From the NCBI GenBank assembly GCA_910588855.1, contig CAJUSR010000002.1:1-64000 (forward strand): 64,000 bases of DNA. The letters are read 5' to 3'. This document shows, in pieces, positions 25,056-33,483 of the stretch (the first letter of the stretch is position 1; the number at the start of each line of letters is the position of its first letter). The translations under genes were made by a program, and so were the position numbers. Under the pieces are notes generated by a model. That model had not been told where the DNA came from and made no database searches. It saw nothing but the letters and a program-made list of their open reading frames with translations. The DNA comes from an uncultured Kineothrix sp. (lineage in GTDB: Bacteria; Bacillota; Clostridia; Lachnospirales; Lachnospiraceae).

Positions 25056-26363
25056 ATGGAACACTATTATCAGCCGGAAATTGAATGCGCATCCAGAGAA
25101 CAAATCCAAGCATGGCAGGATGAACGGTTGGCAAAGACGGTGAAACGGGTTTATGAGAATGTAGAATTTTATAAAAATAAGATGGATAAACATGGGGTAA
25201 AGCCGGAGGATATCCAATCGGCGGCAGATTTGCACAAACTACCGTTTATTACCAAAGATGATTTACGCGATGCGTATCCTTATGGGCTTTTGGCAGCACC
25301 GTTGTCAGATTGTGTCAGGATACAGTCTACCAGCGGCACTACAGGGCGCAGGGTAGTGGCTTTTTATACGCAAAATGATCTTGATTTATGGGAGGATTGC
25401 TGTGCCAGGGCTATCGCGGCTGCCGGGGGAACAAAGGAAGATGTAGTGCATGTCTGCTACGGCTATGGGTTGTTTACCGGTGGGCCAGGCTTAAACGGGG
25501 GCTCCCATAAGGTAGGCTCCTTGACATTGCCGATGTCTTCCGGGAATACGGAACGGCAGATTCAGTTTATGTGTGACCTGGGCTCTACCATTTTATGTTG
25601 TACGCCTTCTTATGCGGCTTATTTGGCAGAATCCATCCATGAGAGAGGGCTGCAGGATAAAATTAAATTAAAAGCAGGGATTTTCGGCGCAGAGGCGTGG
25701 ACGGAAGAAATGCGCCATGACATTGAGAAAATGTTAGGTATTAAGGCGTATGATATCTATGGCTTGACAGAGATTTCCGGTCCCGGGGTTTCTTTTGAAT
25801 GCAGCGAACAGACAGGGATGCATATCAACGAAGACCATTTTATCGCAGAAGTCATTAATCCGGAAACCGGGGAAGTCCTGCCGGACGGGGAGAAAGGGGA
25901 ACTGGTATTTACCAGCATTACGAAAGAGGCATTCCCGTTAATCCGCTACCGTACAAGGGATATTTGTATCCTTAGCCATAAAAAATGTTCTTGCGGCCGT
26001 ACTCATGTTAAAATGACAAAACCGTTGGGGCGGAGCGATGATATGCTGATTGTAAAAGGCGTCAATGTATTCCCGTCACAGATAGAAACCGTTTTGCTGA
26101 ATCAAGGTTATCCGGCAAATTACCAAATTATCGTAGACCGGCATCATAACAGCGATACGATTGAAGTACAGGTAGAGATGACACAGGAAATGTTCTCGGA
26201 TAACGCGGGTATTGTAACCGAAAGGGAGAAGAAGCTGGTAGATGCGTTAAAGGCAATGCTTGGCATTTACGTAAAGGTGAGCCTGGTAAATCCAAAAACC
26301 ATAGCACGCAGCGAGGGGAAAGCTGTCCGTATTATTGATAAGAGGAATTTGTATCAAGGTTAG
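25056..26363 (+). CDS. Phenylacetate-CoA ligase
   Basis: An AMP-forming acyl-CoA ligase of 435 residues, the PaaK size. The AMP-binding loop is STSGTTGRRVVAFYT, adenine site residues lie in YDIYGLTEISGPG, and the C-terminal domain holds KGVNVFPSQIE. Next to iorAB it probably interconverts aryl acetates and aryl-acetyl-CoA. In fermenters the reverse direction, yielding ATP, is often proposed. AAGGA lies about ten bases before the ATG. Confidence 0.9.
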   Translation: MEHYYQPEIECASREQIQAWQDERLAKTVKRVYENVEFYKNKMDKHGVKPEDIQSAADLHKLPFITKDDLRDAYPYGLLAAPLSDCVRIQSTSGTTGRRVVAFYTQNDLDLWEDCCARAIAAAGGTKEDVVHVCYGYGLFTGGPGLNGGSHKVGSLTLPMSSGNTERQIQFMCDLGSTILCCTPSYAAYLAESIHERGLQDKIKLKAGIFGAEAWTEEMRHDIEKMLGIKAYDIYGLTEISGPGVSFECSEQTGMHINEDHFIAEVINPETGEVLPDGEKGELVFTSITKEAFPLIRYRTRDICILSHKKCSCGRTHVKMTKPLGRSDDMLIVKGVNVFPSQIETVLLNQGYPANYQIIVDRHHNSDTIEVQVEMTQEMFSDNAGIVTEREKKLVDALKAMLGIYVKVSLVNPKTIARSEGKAVRIIDKRNLYQG

Positions 26364-26401
26364 TCAATGGAATCGGCGGACAATCCAGATAGGAGGATTT
26401 T

Positions 26402-26833
26402 ATGACAGTAAAACAGATTTCTGTATTTGTAGAAAACAGTGCCGGGAAGCTGGCGGAACTGACCGAATATTTAAACCGGCATGATATTGATATGCGTGCC
26501 TTATCCATTGCGGAAACGCAAGATTTCGGCATTGTGCGGATGATTGTCAATGATGCATATAAGGCATCATGCGTATTAAAGGAGGCCGGCTATGTAGCTT
26601 CCATTACACCGGTTCTGGCAGTGGAGATGCCGGACGAGCCGGGAAGTTTATTCCGGATATTAAAAATATTGGGGGATGGCTGCGTTAATTTGGAATATAT
26701 GTATGCTTTCCTTACCAGAAAAGAAGCAACGGCTTATATGGTCCTTAGGGTAGAAGATAATGAGAAGGCGATTGATATCCTGAGCAAAAATGGAATCCAT
26801 ATGATTTCACAAGACGGAATTGCCGGTTTGTAA
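26402..26833 (+). CDS. Tandem ACT-domain protein
   Basis: The 143-residue protein consists of two ACT domains: QISVFVENSAGKLAELTEYL for the first and LAVEMPDEPGSLFRILKIL for the second. ACT domains bind amino acids. Stand-alone ACT pairs commonly follow paaK-iorAB sets and are thought to sense aromatic amino acids, though this is not proven. AGGAGG lies six bases before the ATG. Confidence 0.88.
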   Translation: MTVKQISVFVENSAGKLAELTEYLNRHDIDMRALSIAETQDFGIVRMIVNDAYKASCVLKEAGYVASITPVLAVEMPDEPGSLFRILKILGDGCVNLEYMYAFLTRKEATAYMVLRVEDNEKAIDILSKNGIHMISQDGIAGL

Positions 26834-26851
26834 AAAAATTGAAAAATATGC

Positions 26852-26880
26852 TTGACTTTAATAAAAAAGGAAGTTATAAT
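26852..26880 (+). promoter_or_regulatory. Strong promoter before the DEAD-box gene
   Basis: TTGACT 26852-26857, a 17-base spacer, and a perfect TATAAT 26875-26880. The predicted start near 26887 is only 12 bases before an intrinsic terminator. Confidence 0.7.
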
Positions 26881-26898
26881 GGCATAGTTCGTTGATTG

Positions 26899-26934
26899 AA
26901 AGACAACACTTTTAAAGCGGGTGTTGTCTTTTTT
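26899..26934 (+). terminator. Terminator between the ACT and DEAD-box genes
   Basis: AAAGACAACAC pairs perfectly with GTGTTGTCTTT over an 11-base loop and ends in a T-run. It can end the ior-paaK-ACT transcript, attenuate the helicase transcript, or both. Confidence 0.88.
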
Positions 26935-26952
26935 GACGGTAAGTCAAATGGT

Positions 26953-27027
26953 TAGAGCGTGTTTTGAGTCCAAATTCCCACTGATTGTGACACACATCTT
27001 GCAAAAGCAATTTTCGGACATGCTCTA
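26953..27027 (+). repeat. 75-bp element with terminal inverted repeats
   Basis: TAGAGCGTGT (26953-26962) and ACATGCTCTA (27018-27027) are complementary but for one G-U. Inside are GTGT/ACAC and the palindrome TTGCAAAAGCAA. It lies in the leader of the DEAD-box gene. It could be a small non-autonomous mobile repeat or a structured leader. Confidence 0.5.
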
Positions 27028-27065
27028 GTAGATTGTATTTTGAAAGGATGGAACAGGAGTCAAAG

Positions 27066-28709
27066 ATGGAAAATTTGGAAAATTTGGAAAACTTAAGAGA
27101 TGCGGAAGAATCAAACAATGTGGAAAAGAAAGTAAGTTACAGGGGCTCTGCGATAGACGAGAGGATTGTCAGGGCAGTGGAAGAGATGGGGTTTGAGACG
27201 ATGACCCCTATTCAGGAGCAGGCGATTCCCATTATGCTGGAAGGGAAGGATTTGATTGGGCAGGCGCAGACCGGAACAGGAAAGACAGCGGCTTTCGGTA
27301 TACCGATTATCCAGAAAATAGATCCGGAAGAAAAAGGGCTGCAGGCGATTATCCTTTGCCCCACAAGGGAATTGGCGATGCAGGCAGCGGAGGAAATCCG
27401 CCGTTTTGCAAAATATATGCATGAAATAAAAGTAGTGCCGGTTTATGGTGGGCAGGATATTTCGAGGCAAATCCGTGCCCTTGCCAAAGGGGCGCAGATT
27501 GTGGTCGGTACACCGGGAAGGGTAATGGATCATATGCGCCGCCGTACGTTAAAGACAGGCAATATAAGAATGGTTGTTTTGGATGAAGCGGACGAAATGC
27601 TGAATATGGGATTCCGCGAGGATATAGAAACTATTTTGGAGGACATGCCGGAAGAGAGGCAGACAGCGCTTTTCTCCGCTACGATGCCAAAACCGATTTT
27701 GGAAATCACAAAAGAGTATCAAAAGGAAGATGCGGAATATTTAAAGGTTACGCCGAAGGAAGTAACAATTCCGTTGATTAAGCAGGCATATTACCAGGTG
27801 GCGCGCAAAGATAAGGAAGAGGTGTTAACAAGGCTGATGGATTACTATCATCCGAAGCGTTCCTTGATTTTCTGCAATACCAAACGGATGGTAGATGAGC
27901 TGACGGAGCATTTAAAAGACAGGGGATATCAGGCAGAAGGGCTGCATGGGGATTTGAGCCAGAACCAGAGGGATACGGTTATGAATCTGTTCCGCAGCGG
28001 AAAGATGCCGGTGCTGATTGCTACTGACGTAGCGGCAAGAGGGATTGACGTGGACGATGTGGAAGCGGTATTCAACTATGATGTGCCGGAAGACATTGAG
28101 TATTATGTCCATCGAATCGGTCGTACCGGAAGGGCTGGAAAAACAGGCCGCTCCTTTACTTTGGTAGCAGGCAGGGAAATGTATAAAATCAGGGATATCG
28201 AACGGATATGCCATACAAAAATCAGGGAAAGGAATATACCGTCCGCAGCAGATATCACTTCCGTAAAAGCGGAAAAAGTTCTGGCAGAAGCATTGGATAC
28301 GATGCAGAGCAAAAATCTGGATACGGCGATTAATTTCTTACAAGAGAAGCTGATAAACGAAGAATATACCGCACTGGAACTTGCAGCCGCTTTTATGAAA
28401 ATGAAAATGGGCGATGACATCAAAGATATTAAAGTAGAGAAGTTTAATCCGAAAGACCTCTTCGGAAAAGGAAGCGGCGGACGCAGAAGACGCGGCGGAA
28501 GAGGAAGAGGGAGAAGTTCCGAGAAAGAGAAAGAAAAAAGCAGCGGAAGAGGAATGGCAGCGGAAAAAGAGAGAAGCATCGGAAAGGGGAAAGCATCCGA
28601 AAAGGAAAAGAGCGGCGGAAAAGGAAAGCAGACGAAAGGCTTTGGCGACAGGTTTGCGGAAAAGAGTGAATTTTTCACTGGCAAGAGCCGTAGAAGAAGA
28701 CGCAGATAG
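27066..28709 (+). CDS. DEAD-box RNA helicase
   Basis: The 547-residue ATP-dependent RNA helicase has the full motif set: Q motif (MTPIQEQAIP), AQTGTGKT, PTRELA, TPGRVMDH, DEAD, SAT, and HRIGRTGR. The C-terminal 70 residues are a basic, low-complexity tail (GRRRRGGRGRGR, repeated KEK and SGRG/SGGKG), typical of RNA tethering in CshA/DeaD-type helicases. I chose ATG 27066, six bases after AGGAG; ATG 27048 is possible. The N-terminus has a tandem ENLENLENL. It has its own promoter and terminator. Likely roles are ribosome assembly or RNA decay with RNase Y. Confidence 0.95.
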   Translation: MENLENLENLRDAEESNNVEKKVSYRGSAIDERIVRAVEEMGFETMTPIQEQAIPIMLEGKDLIGQAQTGTGKTAAFGIPIIQKIDPEEKGLQAIILCPTRELAMQAAEEIRRFAKYMHEIKVVPVYGGQDISRQIRALAKGAQIVVGTPGRVMDHMRRRTLKTGNIRMVVLDEADEMLNMGFREDIETILEDMPEERQTALFSATMPKPILEITKEYQKEDAEYLKVTPKEVTIPLIKQAYYQVARKDKEEVLTRLMDYYHPKRSLIFCNTKRMVDELTEHLKDRGYQAEGLHGDLSQNQRDTVMNLFRSGKMPVLIATDVAARGIDVDDVEAVFNYDVPEDIEYYVHRIGRTGRAGKTGRSFTLVAGREMYKIRDIERICHTKIRERNIPSAADITSVKAEKVLAEALDTMQSKNLDTAINFLQEKLINEEYTALELAAAFMKMKMGDDIKDIKVEKFNPKDLFGKGSGGRRRRGGRGRGRSSEKEKEKSSGRGMAAEKERSIGKGKASEKEKSGGKGKQTKGFGDRFAEKSEFFTGKSRRRRRR

Positions 28710-28745
28710 TAAATGGCGATGCTGAAAATGATATAATTTTATAAA

Positions 28746-28783
28746 AATGCTGTCCAATCCTTTCGGGTAGGGCAGCATTCTTT
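28746..28783 (+). terminator. Terminator of the DEAD-box gene
   Basis: AATGCTGTCC pairs with GGGCAGCATT (one G-U), followed by CTTT. Confidence 0.75.
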
Positions 28784-28860
28784 GCCATATAGGAAATATG
28801 CCGCTATATGGCGCACGGGGCCCGCAGCGAGTAGGGGAAGATGAATCTTTTTTATTTGAT
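28784..28860 (+). repeat. Dispersed repeat family A, copy 4
   Basis: GCCATATA (28784-28791) and TATATGGC (28805-28812) replace the CCCC/GGGG outer stem of other copies, then CGGGGCCCGCAGCGAGTAGGGGAAGATG follows the family pattern in parts. The second hairpin's right arm is degraded (ATCTTTTTTATTTGAT). Confidence 0.65.
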
Positions 28861-28908
28861 TATGGAAGGAAATGATTATGCAATTTCCTGTCATATACTC
28901 ATCGGGGA

Positions 28909-28969
28909 AAGGGATACTTTACATAAGATACTTTATATAGAACACATTGCATAAGATGCTTTACATAAT
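28909..28969 (+). repeat. Short imperfect tandem repeat
   Basis: GATACTTTACATAA, GATACTTTATATAG, CATTGCATAA and GATGCTTTACATAA follow one another with small gaps. No coding sense was seen. Confidence 0.45.
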
Positions 28970-29087
28970 AGGGCTGCGTAAAAAAATGGCTACACTCTTA
29001 TACAGGTAGGCGTTGGAATGCATATTTTAATAGACCTGTTGTCAACCAATCCTTAATAAGAAATTACGTCGCAGTACAAAATAGAGA

Positions 29088-29116
29088 TTGTCAAGTATTT
29101 TTTTCTATGATAATAT
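29088..29116 (+). promoter_or_regulatory. Promoter before the 14-bp satellite
   Basis: TTGTCA 29088-29093, a 17-base spacer, and TAATAT 29111-29116. Transcription would start at or within the satellite region. Confidence 0.5.
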
Positions 29117-29134
29117 GATGGATGGCAGAAAATA

Positions 29135-29285
29135 GGATACAGAGAATTGTGTACAGGGGATTGGGCATAAAGGATTGGGTGCAGAGAGCTGGGTACAAAG
29201 GATTGGGCACCGAGAGCTGGGTACAAAGGATTAGGCACAGAGAGTTGAGTACAGAGGATTGGATAGCAGAGAAGTGGGTGCAGAT
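29135..29285 (+). repeat. 14-bp/28-bp tandem satellite
   Basis: Four 28-bp units (29172-29283), each of two related 14-bp halves (GGATTGGGTGCAGA and GAGCTGGGTACAAA type), follow degenerate half units. The plus strand stays open from ATG 29122 to 29349 and would encode a 14-residue periodic peptide. There is no ribosome site, so coding is doubtful. Confidence 0.7.
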
Positions 29286-29455
29286 ATTTGGGATACCGTT
29301 CTTTGCTTTTGTATATAAAGCTGTTAATTGTGATATGAGGATAGGATAGATTGAACATAAGTTTGCCGGCTGCTTTTAATCGGCAATTTAAACAGAGCCT
29401 TGAATGTGTTGGAACGCATGGCTATTGTAGCGGGCTGCTTTGACAGGGAGGATAG

Positions 29456-29490
29456 TGTGAAAAATCAGCTCGATAGCTGATTTTATCACA
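29456..29490 (+). promoter_or_regulatory. Very stable hairpin upstream of the TPR gene
   Basis: TGTGAAAAATCAGCT and AGCTGATTTT-A-TCACA pair over 15 bp with one bulged A and a CGAT loop. CATGGCTATT occurs on both sides (29418 and 29489) as a direct repeat. It could act as a terminator or a leader hairpin for the gene 62 bases downstream. Confidence 0.6.
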
Positions 29491-29552
29491 TGGCTATTTG
29501 TGCCGGAGCGTCACAAATAAGCCCTGATAAACGCTTCGGAATGGAGGATTTT

Positions 29553-30917
29553 ATGAAAAATTCGGATAAAGAAATGGTACATAAAAAAAAGCGGAAAAAG
29601 AAAAATGATTTGAAGAGTAAGCCGCATGGTAGGAAGCGTGAGATGTCACGTGCGGAGAAAAAGAGAAGGCGACAGAAGGCAAGAAAAAGGATTGTAATGC
29701 TGCAAAGGCTTTTTGCGGCTTGCCTGATATTGGCTGTGTTAGGGGTTGGCGGCTATTTTGTCTGGAATATCCCTTCCATCCAATTGAACCTAAAATTAGG
29801 GGCTGGGAAAGAATATACGCAGGAGGCGGCTTACGAAGAGGCGATTGAAGCGTATGAAAGCGCTCTTGAAATTGACTCTACATCGGTGGAAGCATACCGC
29901 TGTATGGCAGGCGCTTATTTGGACATAGAGGATGAATCCCATGCAAAACAAATTTTGCTGGACGGATGGAATAACACGCAGGATGAAAGCCTGCATCAGT
30001 ATTATTGCACCGTTATTTTGAATGAAGCGGTGGAAGAACTGAATAACGATACCGTAAATTGGGATACGGTGGAGAAGATTGCGGGCGTTATGGAGCAAGG
30101 TATTTTGCAGGATGAGGCAATGCAGTTAATGGATACGGCCTGCAGCCGCCTGATGGATTCGATGGATGCGGAAGGGTTCGACTTTGCTTCTTATGGGCAG
30201 ATGGCAGACAGGCTTTCTTCCTTGTATGCTTCCACCGGCTTGGAAGGAATGCGGAAAGTGATTTCGGAATTTGGCTGGCTGGACATGGAAGAGATAAGGT
30301 TGCCTATGGAATATGTAGATACCTATTTGGGTATTTTGGAAAATGCCAATGCAATAACGGAAATGCCGGAGCGGAGTGAAATGATTGCCTGCCTGCGGAA
30401 GGTGAAAGAAATCCAGGCGCAGTTTTCAGAGCTTTTTGTGCAAATGGATGCAGGGAATTATGAAGCGGCGAAAGAGTTCCTTGTGTCTGAAAGCTATCTT
30501 CAGATAAGGGATGCGTTTATCAACAATACAATGGAATACTGGGATGGGATGACATATATCCCGGTGAGCCGCGAATATGTAATTTTGAAACAGGCGGACG
30601 GGAAGTGCAGCTTTGAATTTCCGGACTTTAAAGAGAATGAGAATACGGCAGGAGTGCTAACCGTATGGGGGAATGAAATGCTTGATAATGGGGTACAGCG
30701 TTCGAGCATTACTTATGAGCCGGCAAAGGAAGGGGAAAGCTATTATCCTCATACGGAGTATATTATCAGCTATATGTGCAGCAATGTACAAAAAAAGAGT
30801 TCTTTTGATTATGAGATGAATTACCATTTTGAAACGCGGGTATTGACCGAAGAGGGGATGACCACTACCATGATTGGGGATTGGGGCGGCCCTTACCAGT
30901 GGCAGAAAACGTATTAG
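29553..30917 (+). CDS. TPR-containing membrane protein of unknown function
   Basis: The 454-residue protein has an extremely basic N-terminus (KKKRKKKNDLKSK and KKRRRQKARKR within residues 9-50), one membrane helix at about 56-78, then a TPR-like helical pair (EEAIEAYESALEIDSTSVEAYRCMAGAYLD split over residues 90-125). The C-terminal 150 residues look beta-rich and I do not recognise them. The basic segment should stay in the cytoplasm with the TPR part outside. The ATG follows GGAGG by five bases. A ribosome-, DNA- or wall-related role is possible but unsupported. Confidence 0.75.
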   Translation: MKNSDKEMVHKKKRKKKNDLKSKPHGRKREMSRAEKKRRRQKARKRIVMLQRLFAACLILAVLGVGGYFVWNIPSIQLNLKLGAGKEYTQEAAYEEAIEAYESALEIDSTSVEAYRCMAGAYLDIEDESHAKQILLDGWNNTQDESLHQYYCTVILNEAVEELNNDTVNWDTVEKIAGVMEQGILQDEAMQLMDTACSRLMDSMDAEGFDFASYGQMADRLSSLYASTGLEGMRKVISEFGWLDMEEIRLPMEYVDTYLGILENANAITEMPERSEMIACLRKVKEIQAQFSELFVQMDAGNYEAAKEFLVSESYLQIRDAFINNTMEYWDGMTYIPVSREYVILKQADGKCSFEFPDFKENENTAGVLTVWGNEMLDNGVQRSSITYEPAKEGESYYPHTEYIISYMCSNVQKKSSFDYEMNYHFETRVLTEEGMTTTMIGDWGGPYQWQKTY

Positions 30918-31041
30918 AATCAATAGGCGGTTGCGGGATTTCAGGATGTGGGATATATGGCTGATTTCCGCGATTGCCGGTTGGAGTTTAAACGGTTGGA
31001 TTGGAATTGGATTGGAATAGGAATAGGAAAGGCGGGAAGCT

Positions 31042-31734
31042 TTGGAACGTTGTGTTATGATAGGGGCCGGTGATTGCCTGGCAGCGGATATGAAGATAGA
31101 GAAAGGCAGTTTATACATTGCCGTGGACGGGGGATATGCCTATTGTAAAAAACTGGGCATATCCCCAGGGCTTATTATAGGGGATATGGATTCCTTGACG
31201 GAAGGGGAATCATTATGCAGTAAAGGGAGCCGGAACGGAAGCCTGCGGGAGGAGATAGAGAGGATAGAAATGCTCTGCCCGGAAAAAGTAATCCGTTTAT
31301 GCAAGGAAAAAGATGATACGGATATGCTGGCGGCGCTGAAGATTGGCATGGAAAAAGGGTATAGGGATTTTTCCATTTATGGGGCATTAGGCGGACGCAT
31401 TGAACATTCTATTGCAAATATCCAATGCCTGGTGTATTTAAGGAATCATGGGGCGAAGGGGCGAATTTTGGATAACGGGGTTGAGATGTTTGTTATTCAG
31501 GAGGAGTCAGTCGTATTTGATAAAGAGATGGAGGGGTACTTATCCCTTTTTGCATTAGGGGAAAAAGCAGAAGGGGTGACGATTGCCGGCATGAAATACC
31601 CGTTAAAAGATGCAACAATCACAAATGATTATCCGATAGGCATAAGTAATGAATTTGTGGGGCAGGAGGGTATGATAGAAGTGAAAAAGGGGATGGCGCT
31701 TCTGATTCTTTCAACGAATAAGGAAAGAACCTGA
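31042..31734 (+). CDS. Thiamine pyrophosphokinase
   Basis: Converts thiamine and ATP to thiamine diphosphate, the cofactor used by IorA and IlvB in this window. Motifs are YIAVDGGYAYC, IIGDMDSLTEG and KDDTDMLAALK (metal and nucleotide site), GALGGRIEHSIANI, and the C-terminal thiamine-binding TITNDYPIGISNEF. The TTG start gives MERCVMIGAGD, which aligns with the usual N-terminus; ATG 31057 would truncate it. The 230-residue length fits bacterial enzymes. Confidence 0.92.
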   Translation: MERCVMIGAGDCLAADMKIEKGSLYIAVDGGYAYCKKLGISPGLIIGDMDSLTEGESLCSKGSRNGSLREEIERIEMLCPEKVIRLCKEKDDTDMLAALKIGMEKGYRDFSIYGALGGRIEHSIANIQCLVYLRNHGAKGRILDNGVEMFVIQEESVVFDKEMEGYLSLFALGEKAEGVTIAGMKYPLKDATITNDYPIGISNEFVGQEGMIEVKKGMALLILSTNKERT

Positions 31735-31736
31735 AA

Positions 31737-31796
31737 ACAATAAAAATAATAAAACAATAAAACAATAAAATAATAAAATAATAAAATAATAAAAAA
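31737..31796. repeat. AT microsatellite
   Basis: Runs of AATAAAAC, AATAAAAT and AATAAA fill the space after thiamine pyrophosphokinase. On the minus strand this forms the T-rich tail of the symporter terminator. Confidence 0.7.
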
Positions 31797-31829
31797 CAAT
31801 CTGCCGTTATTCTATATACCGGCAGATTG
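31785..31829 (-). terminator. Terminator of the symporter/acyl-CoA synthetase unit
   Basis: On the minus strand CAATCTGCCG and CGGCAGATTG form a stem of ten bases, followed by TTTTTTATTATTTT. Confidence 0.88.
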
Positions 31830-31856
31830 CCCGTGAGAGTTTCGGAGAGAAAGCAT

Positions 31857-33395
31857 TTAATCCCCTAAATCGTTTTTAACCGGAACTTCTGTTCTTCTTT
31901 CATAACAGGAGAAGGCGGCATCCAGGAAAGAATTTTCCATCTTTGGGGTGACAAGGCTGATGGCAGGTACAAGGATAAGACCGGCTATCATGGCAAAGGC
32001 GCCCGCGTTAATGGGGGATTGGAGCAAATACGGAAAATGGCTGCGGAAGAGCATATTGCATACCATAAAGCCGGAACCGAACAGGAAGCTGACCCATACA
32101 GAGGCAGCGGTTGTCTTTTTCCAGTAAAGCCCATATAAAAACGGGGCAAGGAATGCGCCGGCAAGCGCGCCCCAGGATACGCCCATAAGCTGTGCAATAA
32201 AAGTGATGTTCCCTTTGTACTGTATGATGGCAATGACAACGGAAATCGCAATAAATATGACAATTAATATGCGGATGGAAAGAAGCTGCTTCTTTTCATC
32301 CATATTTTTTATGATATGGCCTTTTAAAAAGTCTATTGTCAATGTGGAACTGGAGGCCATTACCAATGAAGACAATGTAGACATGGAAGCGGACAGCACC
32401 AAAATGACTACCAGCCCAATCAGGGCAGGGGAAAGGTTGGAAACCATAGCCGGGATAATTGCATCAAATCCTTCGGAAGCGAGGTCTATGCTATCCCCAT
32501 ATAAACGGCCGAAACCGCCGAGAAAATAGCACCCACCGGAAACAACAAGAGCAAACAAGGTGGAAATAATCGTTCCTTTGGAAATAGCCTTTTCGCTTTT
32601 GATGGCATAAAACTTCTGAACCATCTGGGGCAGCCCCCATGTGCCTAATGAAGTTAAAATAACAACCCCAAGCAGGTTGAGAGGGTCCGGGCCGAAAAAG
32701 GAGGCAAAGACGCCCGGTTGTGAAGATGCGGTTTCATCCGTAACCATAGCAAGGCGGTTTAATGCCTCCAAAAATCCGCCATTGGTTTTCAGGACAGCCA
32801 AAATAACGGCAACGATGCCAAACAGCATAATAATCCCTTGTAAAAAATCATTAATGGCAGTGGCCATATAACCGCCGGCAATGACATAGATACCCGTAAG
32901 AATTGCCATAATCACAATGCAGATAGTGTAGTCGATATGGAAGGCCATGCCGAACAGGCGGGATAAGCCGTTGTACAAAGAGGCGGTATATGGAATCAGG
33001 AATATAAAAACAATAATGGAAGCCCCTAATTTTAAACCGTCGTTGTGGAAGCGCCTGCCAAAAAATTCCGGCATGGTGGCGCTGTTTAAATGCTGTGTCA
33101 TAATGCGGGTACGCCTGCCGAGGATGACCCATGCTAACATAGAGCCGATAAGTGCATTGCCGATGCCAATCCAAGTGGAGGCAATGCCGTATTTCCAGCC
33201 GAACTGCCCGGCATATCCGACAAAAATAACGGCGGAGAAATAAGAAGTTCCATATGCAAAAGCAGTCAGCCAAGGGCCAACGGAACGCCCGCCCAATACA
33301 AAACTATTGACATCCGTAGCGTGTTTACGGCAGTAGAAGCCGATAGCTATCATAACTGCAAAAAAGATGACTAACATAATAAGTTTCAGTGCCAT
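31857..33395 (-). CDS. Sodium:solute symporter (SSS family)
   Basis: The 512-residue protein has about 13 membrane helices and the SSS family sequence VLGGRSVGPWLTAFAYGTSYFSAVIFVGYAG. Members carry proline, pantothenate or carboxylates with sodium. I chose ATG 33395, six bases after GGGGT; the frame runs open much further upstream into the neighbouring gene, which is not real protein. Its partner gene upstream, 88 bases away, is an acyl-CoA synthetase, so a carboxylate substrate is plausible. The substrate is not determined by sequence. Confidence 0.88.
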   Translation of the reverse strand: MALKLIMLVIFFAVMIAIGFYCRKHATDVNSFVLGGRSVGPWLTAFAYGTSYFSAVIFVGYAGQFGWKYGIASTWIGIGNALIGSMLAWVILGRRTRIMTQHLNSATMPEFFGRRFHNDGLKLGASIIVFIFLIPYTASLYNGLSRLFGMAFHIDYTICIVIMAILTGIYVIAGGYMATAINDFLQGIIMLFGIVAVILAVLKTNGGFLEALNRLAMVTDETASSQPGVFASFFGPDPLNLLGVVILTSLGTWGLPQMVQKFYAIKSEKAISKGTIISTLFALVVSGGCYFLGGFGRLYGDSIDLASEGFDAIIPAMVSNLSPALIGLVVILVLSASMSTLSSLVMASSSTLTIDFLKGHIIKNMDEKKQLLSIRILIVIFIAISVVIAIIQYKGNITFIAQLMGVSWGALAGAFLAPFLYGLYWKKTTAASVWVSFLFGSGFMVCNMLFRSHFPYLLQSPINAGAFAMIAGLILVPAISLVTPKMENSFLDAAFSCYERRTEVPVKNDLGD

Positions 33396-33483
33396 TTTTA
33401 ACCCCATTTCTGCGCAGCTTTTTGCAGATGTCAAGTTTGCGGGCGCTGCGCAGACACAAACCTGGGATTGAAAATTTTTAAAT

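Noticed and set aside
29122..29349. A 75-codon gene over the 14-bp satellite
   Set aside because: No ribosome site, start overlapping the promoter, and openness explained by the 42-bp coding period of the satellite.
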